Assembly (NCBI RefSeq): GCF_002803845.1
Contig: NZ_CP024985.1
Coordinates: 7,141,501-7,205,500, forward strand
From: Streptomyces lavendulae subsp. lavendulae
GTDB taxonomy: Bacteria > Actinomycetota > Actinomycetes > Streptomycetales > Streptomycetaceae
Direction: 5' to 3'
Length of the DNA: 64,000 nt
Below are positions 15,939 to 24,133 of the stretch, one piece after another. Each line of letters opens with the position of its first letter. The stretch's first letter is position 1. Under the pieces are notes generated by a model that saw only the letters and a list, made by a program, of their open reading frames with translations, searched no databases and was not told the DNA's origin. Made by a program: the position numbers and the translations under genes.

Positions 15939-17152
15939 CGTCCGCCGCCTTCCCCGCCCGTGAGCAGGAACTGGTGGACGTCCAGGTAACCGGAGGCGAA
16001 CCCGGCCTCGCAGTAGGCGAGGTAGAAGGTCCACATCCGCCGGAACCGCTCGTCGAAGCCGAGCTCCGCCACCCGCTCGGACCGCTCCGCGAACCGTTCC
16101 CGCCACAGCCGCAGGGTCTGCGCGTAGTGGGCCCCGTAGCCCTCGCACCGTACGACCCGCAGCCCGGTGTGCTCGCGCGCCATCTCCTCCACGACCCGCA
16201 CCGAGGGCAGCATCCCGCCGGGGAAGATGTACTTCTGGATCCAGGTGTACGTGTCCTTCGTGGCCAGCATCCGCTCGTGCGGCATGGTGATCGCCTGGAG
16301 CGCCACCCGGCCGCCCGGCTCCAGCAGCCGGTCCAGCGCGCGGAAGTACACCGGCCAGTACTCGACGCCGACCGCCTCGATCATCTCCACGCTGACGATC
16401 GCGTCGTACCAGCCGTGCGCGTCGCGGTAGTCGCACAGCCGCACCTCCACCCGGTCCGCGACACCCGCCGCCGCGATCCGCCGCATCGCCAGCTCCCGCT
16501 GCTCCCGCGAGAGCGTCAGGGTCACCACGCGGGCGCCGCGCCGGGCCGCCCGGAGCGCGAGTTCGCCCCAGCCCGTGCCGATCTCCAGCAGCCGGGTGTC
16601 CGGGCCCACACCGGCCAGGTCCAGCAGCATGTCGATCTTCCGGTGCTGGGCGGCGGGCAGCTCGGCCGCCCCGGCGGGCAGGGCGCGGAACACCGCCGAG
16701 GAGTACGTCATCGTCGGGTCGAGGAACTCGGCGAACAGTTCGTTGGACAGGTCGTAGTGCCACTCGACGTTGGTACGGGAACCGGAGCGCGTGTTGCGCC
16801 GCTCCGCCGGCTGCCGGGCCGCCCACAGCCCCCGCAGCCGCTGGAGCGGGGCCGGGACCAGCGCGGCGACGTGCCCGGCCAGGACGGTCAGCACCGCCAC
16901 CGGATCGCGGGCGTCCCACTCCCCGGCCACGTACGACTCGCCGAACCCGATCAGTCCCCCGGCCGTGATCCGGCGTTCGAAGGCGGCCGGGTCGTGGACC
17001 GCCATCGCCGGACCTCCCTGCCCCAGGAGTCCCTCGGGCCCCATCTTCACCTGGAGCGGGAGCCGGTCCAGCGCCCGGCGGATGATCATCCGGCCCACGG
17101 CCGCCCTCGTCCGGGAACAGGGCGGCACGTCCGGAAGCGTCGTCAGCGTCAC
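15935..17152 (-). CDS. Cyclopropane-fatty-acyl-phospholipid synthase-family methyltransferase
   Basis: A 405-residue SAM-dependent enzyme of COG2230. It shows the family hallmark WHYDLSNELFAEFLDPTMTY at about residues 131-150, the SAM motif LEIGTGWGELAL (189-200), and conserved SVEMIEAVG and FYLAYCEAGF segments. Such enzymes methylate double bonds of acyl chains in phospholipids, giving cyclopropane or methylated products. The site that reads YSC in characterised cyclopropane synthases reads YSS here (S152), so the product may not be a cyclopropane. It is coupled by GTGA overlaps to DUF1365 before it and DUF1295 after it. Confidence 0.88.
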   Translation of the reverse strand: MTLTTLPDVPPCSRTRAAVGRMIIRRALDRLPLQVKMGPEGLLGQGGPAMAVHDPAAFERRITAGGLIGFGESYVAGEWDARDPVAVLTVLAGHVAALVPAPLQRLRGLWAARQPAERRNTRSGSRTNVEWHYDLSNELFAEFLDPTMTYSSAVFRALPAGAAELPAAQHRKIDMLLDLAGVGPDTRLLEIGTGWGELALRAARRGARVVTLTLSREQRELAMRRIAAAGVADRVEVRLCDYRDAHGWYDAIVSVEMIEAVGVEYWPVYFRALDRLLEPGGRVALQAITMPHERMLATKDTYTWIQKYIFPGGMLPSVRVVEEMAREHTGLRVVRCEGYGAHYAQTLRLWRERFAERSERVAELGFDERFRRMWTFYLAYCEAGFASGYLDVHQFLLTGGEGGGR

Positions 17153-17910
17153 TTCACACCCTCCTGGGGTACGTGGCGGGGCCGCGGCAGCACGGGCACC
17201 CCGCGCAGCCACAGCCGGACGCCGTGGAAACGGATGCCCACCGCCACCGCGGCCGTGGGCCAGGGGCGGCGCGCCAGGGCGCGCAGCAGGCCGCGCACAC
17301 CCGCGCGGCGGCGCCGGCCCCGCACGGTCGCCGTCAGCCGGGCGCCGTCGGCCCCGCCCGCCAGCTGGACGGTCAGGTCGAGGCGTTCGCCCGGTACGGG
17401 CAGCCGCATCCGGTAGTCCCCGTCCACCTCCAGGAAGGGGGAGACGTGGAACTCCTTGGGGACGCGGGCCTCCCGGGCGGCCTCCGGGCCGAGGAGGTAG
17501 CAGTGCCGCTCCCCGTACGTGTTGTGCACCTCGGCGACCGTGTGCAGCAGGGCGCCGTCCGGGCCGTGGCACCAGTACACCGACAGCGGGTTGAAGACGT
17601 ACCCGAACACCCGGGCGTGCGCCAGCATCAGCACCCTCGACCCCGGCGGCAGGGCGGCCCCGCGCGCCGCGAGGAAACCGTCCAGGCCGGCCCGGATCGA
17701 GGGGAGCCGCCCGCCGAAGTGGTCCCGCGCGTCGAACCCGGCCAGGACCCGCAGCGGCCCCGGCAGCCGGGGCAGCGCGTCCAGGTCCACCAGCCACAGG
17801 AAGGTGCGGTGGCGCAGGGCGTAACGGTGCCCGCCCGCCCGCACGTGCCGGACGTCGGCCTCGTACAGCGCGCCGCCCGCCGCCAGGGGCGCGCGCGGCC
17901 CGGCCGTCAC
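17149..17910 (-). CDS. DUF1365 domain protein
   Basis: A 253-residue protein of COG3496/DUF1365: ALYEADVRHVRAGGHRYALRHRTFLWLVDLD at the start, FGYVFNPLSVYWC in the middle and EVHNTYGERHCYL, KEFHVSPFLEVDGDYRMRL later. The biochemical activity is undefined in the literature I know. It almost always pairs with the amine-oxidase-like flavoprotein and CFA-type methyltransferase found on either side here, and is induced with them by photo-oxidative stress in proteobacteria. The GTG start overlaps the flavoprotein stop. Confidence 0.88.
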   Translation of the reverse strand: MTAGPRAPLAAGGALYEADVRHVRAGGHRYALRHRTFLWLVDLDALPRLPGPLRVLAGFDARDHFGGRLPSIRAGLDGFLAARGAALPPGSRVLMLAHARVFGYVFNPLSVYWCHGPDGALLHTVAEVHNTYGERHCYLLGPEAAREARVPKEFHVSPFLEVDGDYRMRLPVPGERLDLTVQLAGGADGARLTATVRGRRRRAGVRGLLRALARRPWPTAAVAVGIRFHGVRLWLRGVPVLPRPRHVPQEGVK

Positions 17911-19196
17911 CAGTCCACCCCCAGCGCGGCGGCCGCCGCCACGCCCGAACGGCAGCCGTCCTCGTGGAACCCCCAGCCGTGGTACGCCCCCGCGAAGGCC
18001 GTCACCGGCCCCGACAGCCCGGGCAGCCGCCGCTGCGCCGCCACCGAATCCGGCGTGTACAGCGGGTGTTCGTAGTCCATCTCCGCCACCACCCGGTCCG
18101 GCCGCACCCGCCCGGTCCCGGCGTTCAGCGTGACCACGTAAGGCTCCGGAGCCGCCAGCCCCTGGAGCCGGTCCATGTCGTAGCTGACCTGGACCGGCAC
18201 CTCCCCGGCCGGCCGGCAGTCGGACAGCCGGTAGTTCCAGCAGCCCCGCGCCCCCGCCGCACGCGGCAGCACGGAGTCGTCGGTGTGCAGCACCGTGCGG
18301 TTGCGGGAGTAGCGGAAGGCCCCGAGAACCGCCAGCTCGGCGTCGGTCGGGTCGGCCAGCATGCGCAGCGCCTGGTCGGCGTGGACGGCGACCACCACCG
18401 AGTCGTACGCGGCCGAGGCCCCGTCCGCGGTGGTCAGCCAGACCCCGCCCGGGGTGCGGGCGAGGGACCGCACCCGGACGCCGGAACGGACCGCGCCCGG
18501 CCCCAGCGCCTCGCGGACCCGCTCCACGTAGCGCGCGGAGCCGCCCTCGACCGTGCGCCAGCGCGGCGAGCCGCCGACCGACAGCATGCCGTGGTGGGAG
18601 AGGAACCGGAACAGGTAGCGGGCCGGGTGCGCGAGCGCCCCGCCCGGCGGGCAGGACCACACCGAGGCCACCAGCGGGATCGCGAAGTGCCCCGTGAAGT
18701 ACGCCCCGAAGCCGCCCCGCTCCAGGAACTCGCCCAGCGTCGGCTCCGGTCCGGCCCCGGGCGGCGTGGCCAGCAGCCGCCGGGCCCGCCGGTGGAAGAC
18801 CGGCACCTGCGCGAGCATCCGCAGGTAGGCGGGGCGCAGCGCGCTCCCGGGCCGGGCGAACAGCCCCCTCGGCCCGCGCGCCCCCGCGTACTCCAGCCCG
18901 CAGCCCTCGCAGTGCACCGACAGGCTCATGGTCGTGGGACGGGTGGCCACCCCCAGCTCACCGAAGAGCCGCAGCAGGTGCGGGTAGGTGCGGTCGTTGT
19001 GGACGATGAAACCGGAATCGACACCCCGGACCAGGCCGTCGGGGCCCTTCACCGGATGGGTGTGGGCGTGCCCGCCCAGTCGGTCGTCCGCCTCGTACAG
19101 GGTCACCGCATGGCTCCTGGCCAGCACGTACGCCGCCGTCAGCCCGGACACGCCCCCGCCGATCACGGCCGTGCGCGGTCGTCCTCGCTCGGTCAT
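17907..19196 (-). CDS. FAD-dependent amine-oxidase-like oxidoreductase (COG2907)
   Basis: A 429-residue flavoprotein. TAVIGGGVSGLTAAYVLA followed by LYEADDRLGGHAHTH is the FAD-binding start of the amine-oxidase/phytoene-desaturase group; VDSGFIVHNDRTYPHLLRLF and the C-terminal GLSGPVTAFAGAYHGWGFHEDG match COG2907. It probably oxidises or desaturates a lipid acyl group. First gene of a four-gene overlapping operon with DUF1365, the methyltransferase and DUF1295. A GGAGGGAG ribosome site precedes the ATG. It is divergent from the SDR/photolyase/photoreceptor operon across a 250-bp control region. Confidence 0.87.
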   Translation of the reverse strand: MTERGRPRTAVIGGGVSGLTAAYVLARSHAVTLYEADDRLGGHAHTHPVKGPDGLVRGVDSGFIVHNDRTYPHLLRLFGELGVATRPTTMSLSVHCEGCGLEYAGARGPRGLFARPGSALRPAYLRMLAQVPVFHRRARRLLATPPGAGPEPTLGEFLERGGFGAYFTGHFAIPLVASVWSCPPGGALAHPARYLFRFLSHHGMLSVGGSPRWRTVEGGSARYVERVREALGPGAVRSGVRVRSLARTPGGVWLTTADGASAAYDSVVVAVHADQALRMLADPTDAELAVLGAFRYSRNRTVLHTDDSVLPRAAGARGCWNYRLSDCRPAGEVPVQVSYDMDRLQGLAAPEPYVVTLNAGTGRVRPDRVVAEMDYEHPLYTPDSVAAQRRLPGLSGPVTAFAGAYHGWGFHEDGCRSGVAAAAALGVDW

Positions 19197-19446
19197 CTCG
19201 CTCCCTCCTTCACGCTCACTTCGGAGCCGGAGGGGGTGTCGGATGTGTCGAGGGGCGAAACCGTACGGGGGAGGGCAGGCTGGGTGCCGTACCCGGCGTA
19301 CGTGCGGTACGCGCCGTACGCGTCGCCCACGGCCCCGCCCACGGCCCGGGCCGCATCCGAAAGCGCCGGTCCGGCCGAATCCCCTACGGGCCCGTGGGGG
19401 GCCCGGGGGCGGCCGACGACGGGGGAACGACGAGCGGAGACAGCCC
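19197..19446. promoter_or_regulatory. Divergent control region of the light/lipid cluster, with a 9-bp-phased GTAC array
   Basis: This spacer separates two divergent operons and holds no gene. Four GTAC tetramers occur at an exact nine-base period (19289, 19298, 19307, 19316), with a fifth at 19263. Direct-repeat arrays are what MerR/B12 photoreceptors of the CarH type bind, though their known repeat lengths differ. I could not pick out unambiguous -35/-10 boxes for either direction. Confidence 0.5.
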
Positions 19447-21075
19447 ATGACAGGCCCGCACTGCCTGGTCACCGGGGCCACCGGCTACATCGGCGGCCGC
19501 CTGGTGCCCGAACTCCTCGACAGCGGACACCGGGTCCGCTGCATGGCCCGCTCCCCGGAGCGGCTGCGCGACCACCCCTGGGCCGGCCGTGCCGAAGTGG
19601 TGCGCGGGGACGTCACCGACCCCGCTTCGCTGGCGGAGGCCCTGCGCGGCATCGACGTCGCCTACTACCTCGTCCACGCCCTCGGCACCGGCCACGGCTT
19701 CGAGGACCGCGACCGCGCCGCCGCCCGGACCTTCGCCGAAGAGGCCCGCGCGGCCGGGGTCCGCCGGATCGTCTACCTCGGCGGCCTCGTCCCCGCGGAC
19801 GTCCCCCGCGACGCGCTCTCCCCGCACCTGCGCTCGCGTGCCGAGGTCGGTGAGATCCTCCTCGCCTCCGGGGTGCCCACCACCGTCCTGCGCGCGGCCG
19901 TCATCATCGGCTCCGGCTCCGCCTCCTTCGAGATGCTGCGCTACCTCACCGAGCGGCTGCCCGTCATGGTCACCCCCAGCTGGGTCGGCACCCGCATCCA
20001 GCCCATCGCCGTCCGCGATGTGCTGCGCTACCTCGTCGGCAGCGCCGCCATGCCCCCCGGGGTGAGCCGGACCTTCGACATCGGCGGACCGGACGTGGTC
20101 ACGTACGAGGAGATGATGCGCCGCTACGCCGTCGTGGCCGAGCTCCCCAAACGGCTCATCGTGCGCGTCCCCATGCTGACGCCACGGCTCTCCAGCCACT
20201 GGATCGGCCTCGTCACCCCCGTCCCGCGCGCGCTCGCCCGGCCGCTCGCCGAATCCCTGCGCCACGAGGTGGTCTGCGACGAGCACGACATCGCCGCCTA
20301 CGTCCCCGACCCGCCCGGCTCCCCGATCGGCTTCGACCGGGCCCTCGACCTGGCCCTCCAGCGGGTCCGCGAGGCCAAGGTCACCACCCGCTGGTCCTCC
20401 GCCTCCCTGCCCGGCGCGCCCAGCGACCCGCTGCCCACCGACCCCGACTGGGCGGGCGGCAGCCTCTACACCGACGAGCGGGAACTGCCCGTCGACGCCC
20501 CGCAGGACGCGCTGTGGCGGGTGGTGGAGGGCATCGGCGGGGAGAACGGCTGGTACTCCTTCCCCCTGGCCTGGGCCGTACGGGGCTGGCTGGACCGGCT
20601 CGTCGGAGGGGTCGGCATCCGGCGGGGCCGCCGCGACGCCGACCGGCTGCGGGTGGGGGACTCCCTCGACTTCTGGCGGGTGGAGGAGATCGAAGCGGGC
20701 CGTCTGCTGCGCCTGCGCGCCGAGATGCGGCTGCCGGGGCTGGCCTGGCTGGAGCTGTACGCGGAGCCGCGCGCGTCCGGCCCTTCCACCGGCCCCGCCG
20801 GGCAGCGGGCCCTGTACCGGCAGCGGGCCCTGTTCCACCCGCACGGGCTGCTCGGACACCTGTACTGGTGGAGCGTGTCCCCCTTCCACGCCGTCGTCTT
20901 CGGCGGCATGGCCCGCAACATCGCGGGCGCCGCGGAACGGGCCGCGTCGGGATCCGGGTCCGCGCCGTCCCCCGGGTCCGCGCCGTCCCCCGCCCCCGCA
21001 TCCGGAACGGGCCCCCGCGCCGAAGAACCCCCGACGACCGACGCCCCCAGCCCTGACGCGGAGCCCAGAGCATGA
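19447..21075 (+). CDS. NAD(P)-binding SDR with C-terminal DUF2867 domain
   Basis: A 542-residue two-domain protein. The N-terminal atypical short-chain-dehydrogenase fold shows LVTGATGYIGGRLVPELL, RGDVTDPASL, AYYLVHALG and RRIVYLGGL. The C-terminal half (from about residue 350) is a DUF2867/SRPBCC-like domain (DALWRVVEGIGGENGWYSFPLAW, DSLDFWRVEEIEAGRLLRLRAEM). A Ser/Pro/Ala-rich tail with repeated GSAPSP ends it. The reaction is unknown. Its stop overlaps the photolyase start (ATGA), and family members recur beside photolyases and the lipid-modification genes, so a role in repair of oxidised membrane components is plausible. Confidence 0.87.
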   Translation: MTGPHCLVTGATGYIGGRLVPELLDSGHRVRCMARSPERLRDHPWAGRAEVVRGDVTDPASLAEALRGIDVAYYLVHALGTGHGFEDRDRAAARTFAEEARAAGVRRIVYLGGLVPADVPRDALSPHLRSRAEVGEILLASGVPTTVLRAAVIIGSGSASFEMLRYLTERLPVMVTPSWVGTRIQPIAVRDVLRYLVGSAAMPPGVSRTFDIGGPDVVTYEEMMRRYAVVAELPKRLIVRVPMLTPRLSSHWIGLVTPVPRALARPLAESLRHEVVCDEHDIAAYVPDPPGSPIGFDRALDLALQRVREAKVTTRWSSASLPGAPSDPLPTDPDWAGGSLYTDERELPVDAPQDALWRVVEGIGGENGWYSFPLAWAVRGWLDRLVGGVGIRRGRRDADRLRVGDSLDFWRVEEIEAGRLLRLRAEMRLPGLAWLELYAEPRASGPSTGPAGQRALYRQRALFHPHGLLGHLYWWSVSPFHAVVFGGMARNIAGAAERAASGSGSAPSPGSAPSPAPASGTGPRAEEPPTTDAPSPDAEPRA

Positions 21076-22457
21076 ACACCGCCGTGGTCCTGTACACCTC
21101 CGACCTGCGCCTGCACGACCATCCACCCCTGCGGGCCGCCCTCTCCTCCGGCGACCAAGTCGTCCCGCTCTTCGTCCGCGACCGCGTCATCGAGGACTCC
21201 GCCTTCGCCGCGCCCAACCGGCTGGCCTTCCTCGCCGACTGCCTCGCCGACCTCGACGCCGCCCTGCGCGACCGCGGAGGCCGCCTCCTGCTGCGCTCCG
21301 GGGATGTCGTCGCCGAGGTCTGCGCCCTCGTCCAGGAGGCCGACGCCGACGAGGTGCACATGGCCGCCGGGGTCAGCGGCTACGCCCACGCCCGCGAGGA
21401 ACGCCTGCGCGAGGCCCTCGAAGCCCAGGGACGGCGCCTCTACGTCCACGACACCGTCGTCACCGCCGTGGCCCCGGGAGCGGTGCTGCCCTCCGGCTCC
21501 GGAGCCGACCACTTCGCCGTCTTCACCCCGTACCTGCGCCGCTGGACGGAACTGCCCCTCAGGCCGGCCGAGCCCGCGCCCCGCGCCGTACGGGTACCCG
21601 AAGACCTCGGCTCCGAGCCGCTGCCCCGCCGCTCCGCCGTCACCGGCACCTCCCCGGGCCTCGCCCGAGGCGGCGAGACCGAGGCCCGCAGGCTGCTCAC
21701 CAACTGGCTGCGCTCCGGCATCACCCGCTACGAGGACACCCACGACGACCTCGCCGGAGACGCCACCTCGAAGCTCTCCCCGCACCTGCACTTCGGCACC
21801 CTCTCGCCCACCGAGGCCGTCCACCGCGCCCGCGCCGCCGGCGGCCCCGGCGCCGAGGCCTTCGTCCGCCAGCTGTGCTGGCGCGACTTCCACCACCAGG
21901 TCCTCGCCGCCCGCCCCGAAACCGCCGCCGAGGACTACCGGGCCCGCCAGGACCGCTGGCGCACCGGACCCGACGCCGAGGAGGAGATCCAGGCCTGGAA
22001 GGACGGCCGCACCGGCTACCCGGTCGTCGACGCGGCCATGCGCCAGCTGCGCCACGAGGGCTGGATGCACAACCGGGGCCGCCTGCTGGCCGCCAGCTTC
22101 CTCGCCAAGACCCTCTACGTGGACTGGCGCACCGGAGCCCGCCACTTCATGGACCTCCTCGTCGACGGGGACGTGGCCAACAACCAGCTCAACTGGCAGT
22201 GGGTGGCCGGCACCGGCACCGACACCCGCCCCAACCGGGTCCTCAACCCCGTCCGCCAGGGCCTGCGCTACGACCCCGAGGGCCGTTACGTCCACCGCTG
22301 GGTGCCCGAACTCGCCGGCCTGCCCGCGCCCCGCGTCCACGAGCCCTGGCGGCTGCCCGGCCTGGAACGGGCCCGCTTCGACTACCCGGACCCCGTCGTG
22401 GACCTCGCCGACGGCCTCGGCCGCTTCCGCGAGGGGCGGCCCGGCGCCGTATCGTGA
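21072..22457 (+). CDS. phr: Deoxyribodipyrimidine photolyase
   Basis: A 461-residue class I photolyase. The N-terminal antenna domain starts VVLYTSDLRLHDHPPLRAAL. The C-terminal FAD domain shows LSPHLHFGTLSP, FVRQLCWRDFHHQ, the FAD loop MRQLRHEGWMHNRGR and NNQLNWQWVAGTGTD. The enzyme uses blue light to split cyclobutane pyrimidine dimers. It is coupled to the upstream SDR by ATGA and to the downstream photoreceptor gene by GTGA, so DNA repair and light sensing are on one transcript. A cryptochrome-like role cannot be excluded by sequence alone but is less likely. Confidence 0.93.
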   Translation: MNTAVVLYTSDLRLHDHPPLRAALSSGDQVVPLFVRDRVIEDSAFAAPNRLAFLADCLADLDAALRDRGGRLLLRSGDVVAEVCALVQEADADEVHMAAGVSGYAHAREERLREALEAQGRRLYVHDTVVTAVAPGAVLPSGSGADHFAVFTPYLRRWTELPLRPAEPAPRAVRVPEDLGSEPLPRRSAVTGTSPGLARGGETEARRLLTNWLRSGITRYEDTHDDLAGDATSKLSPHLHFGTLSPTEAVHRARAAGGPGAEAFVRQLCWRDFHHQVLAARPETAAEDYRARQDRWRTGPDAEEEIQAWKDGRTGYPVVDAAMRQLRHEGWMHNRGRLLAASFLAKTLYVDWRTGARHFMDLLVDGDVANNQLNWQWVAGTGTDTRPNRVLNPVRQGLRYDPEGRYVHRWVPELAGLPAPRVHEPWRLPGLERARFDYPDPVVDLADGLGRFREGRPGAVS

Positions 22458-23500
22458 GCCGGGTGGACCCCGTGCCGGCCCCCGTGCCGCCGCCCCCCGA
22501 ACCCGCCCTGAGCACGGGCGCCGTCGCCCGTCGCCTGGGGGTCTCGCCGACCACCCTGCGCTCCTGGGAACGCCGCTACGCCATCGGCCCGGCCCGCCGC
22601 GAGGACGGCCGGCACCGCCGTTGGACCCCCGAGGACATCGCCCGCCTCGACGAGATGTGCCGGCTCACCGCGCGGGGCGTGCCCCCGTCCGAGGCGGCAC
22701 GGGCCGCGCTCGGCGAAGCACCTGCCGCCCGCGCGGGGGACCGGGCGGCGGCCGTGACGCCGGGCGGGCCCGGGGCCCTCCCCCTCGGGGAGGTGCGGCC
22801 GGAGGCCAGGGGGCTCGCGCGGGCCGCCGTACGCCTGGACGCGCCCGCGGTGGCGGACCTGCTGGAGGCCGCCCTCGCGGAACACGGCCCGGTCACCGCG
22901 TGGGAGGAGATCATCGCGCCGACCCTGCACGCGGTGGGCCGCAAATGGGCCTCGGCGGGGGAGCGGTACATCGAGGTGGAGCACCTGCTGTCCTGGCACG
23001 TCTCCGCCGCCCTGCACCGCGCCCGTCCGGCCCCCGAGCGCTCGCACACACCCCCGGTGCTGCTCGCCTGCGCGCCCGGGGAGCTGCACAGCCTGCCCAT
23101 CGAGGCGCTGGCCGCCGCGCTCGGGGAACTGGGCGTGCCGGTACGGATGTTCGGCGCCGCCCTGCCCGCCGAGGCGCTGCGGGACGCGGTACGGCGGACG
23201 GGGCCCTGCGCGGCCGTGCTCTGGTCGCAGTCCCGTACGACGGCGGACCGGGCCCTGGTCCGTTCCGTGGCCGGCATCGCGTGGGGGCCGCCCGGGGCGC
23301 GCGGTCACTCGGCGCTGCTGCTGGCCGGACCCGGCTGGGACGGGCGGGACACCCAGCCGCGCGCCGAGCGGCTGTTCGGGCTGCGGTCGGGCGTCGCCGT
23401 CATCGCGGCGCTGGCAGCCGGGCCGGGGCCGGGGCAGGGGGCCGGTCGGGGTCCAGGGCCTGCCGCAGGACGCGCAGCGCCCGCCGCATGTGGCTCTTGA
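22454..23500 (+). CDS. MerR-family B12-binding photoreceptor/transcription factor (LitR/CarH type)
   Basis: A 348-residue regulator. A MerR helix-turn-helix occupies about residues 18-85 (LSTGAVARRLGVSPTTLRSWERRYAIGP). A four-helix cobalamin cap has W165 and E176-H177 in RYIEVEHLLSWH. A B12-binding domain has PGELH with H212 as the likely lower cobalt ligand. The spacing of the two histidines (35) equals that in Thermus CarH. Such proteins bind DNA in the dark with adenosylcobalamin and release it in light. Coupled by GTGA to the photolyase gene. Its last 101 bases overlap the 3' end of the opposing ECF sigma gene. The HxxG glycine is replaced by proline. Confidence 0.82.
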   Translation: MSRVDPVPAPVPPPPEPALSTGAVARRLGVSPTTLRSWERRYAIGPARREDGRHRRWTPEDIARLDEMCRLTARGVPPSEAARAALGEAPAARAGDRAAAVTPGGPGALPLGEVRPEARGLARAAVRLDAPAVADLLEAALAEHGPVTAWEEIIAPTLHAVGRKWASAGERYIEVEHLLSWHVSAALHRARPAPERSHTPPVLLACAPGELHSLPIEALAAALGELGVPVRMFGAALPAEALRDAVRRTGPCAAVLWSQSRTTADRALVRSVAGIAWGPPGARGHSALLLAGPGWDGRDTQPRAERLFGLRSGVAVIAALAAGPGPGQGAGRGPGPAAGRAAPAACGS

Positions 23501-24035
23501 CGGTGCCCAGCGGGATCCCGGTGCGGGCGGCGATCTGGCTCTGGCTGAGGTCGGCGTAGAACGCCAGCCACAACACGTGCCGCTGCGCCTGCGGCAGCCG
23601 GGCCAGCTCCCCGGTCACCAGCAGCCGGTCCAGGGACTCTTCCGGACCGGGCCGGCCGGACCCTCCGGAGCTCCCGGGGTGCGTGCCGGGCGGGTGCGGG
23701 CCGCCCGCCAGGGCGAGGGCGGCGGCCGCCACCGCACGGGCCCGGCGGGAACGGGCCTCCAGGGCGTCGGCCACCTTGTGCCGGGTGATCCCGGTGAGCC
23801 AGGCGCCGAGTCCGCCCGGGCCGGGCCGGTAGCCGTCGCGGCCGCGCCAGGCGGCCAGGAACACCTGTTGCGTCACGTCCTCGGCCTCGCGGTCGTCGCC
23901 CAGGGAACGCCGGGCGAGGGAGTGCACCAGGGGCCGCCAGCGCCGGTAGACCGCCTCCACGGCGCCCTCGTCCCCCGCCGCGAACCCGGCGGAGAGGGCG
24001 GTGTCCCGGTCGGTGGTGCGGGGAGGGTCGTCCAT
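23400..24035 (-). CDS. ECF RNA polymerase sigma factor (LitS-like position)
   Basis: A 211-residue ECF sigma factor. Region 2 is AVEAVYRRWRPLVHSLARRSLGDDREAEDVTQQVFLAAWR, region 4 is LARLPQAQRHVLWLAFYADLSQSQIAARTGIPLGTVKSHMRRAL, joined by a Gly/Pro-rich linker. No anti-sigma gene is next to it. In Streptomyces coelicolor the light-induced sigma factor LitS works under the B12 photoreceptor LitR; the convergent LitR-type gene here suggests the same chain. A GC-rich, tail-to-tail overlap of 101 bp joins the two genes. Start at MDDPPRTT. Confidence 0.85.
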   Translation of the reverse strand: MDDPPRTTDRDTALSAGFAAGDEGAVEAVYRRWRPLVHSLARRSLGDDREAEDVTQQVFLAAWRGRDGYRPGPGGLGAWLTGITRHKVADALEARSRRARAVAAAALALAGGPHPPGTHPGSSGGSGRPGPEESLDRLLVTGELARLPQAQRHVLWLAFYADLSQSQIAARTGIPLGTVKSHMRRALRVLRQALDPDRPPAPAPARLPAPR

Positions 24036-24133
24036 GACACGAGCGTCGCCACCACCGGGGACGGAGGAAAGTTGCAGCGTTTTCGCAGCGAATGCCCGCA
24101 GGGGCGCGCAGGGCCACGGGGGAGGGGGCGTGG

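Noticed and set aside
19263..19319. The GTAC array as coding sequence (repeated Y-x-x residues in one plus-strand frame)
   Set aside because: That frame has no start or ribosome site, and is not the frame of the downstream SDR gene.
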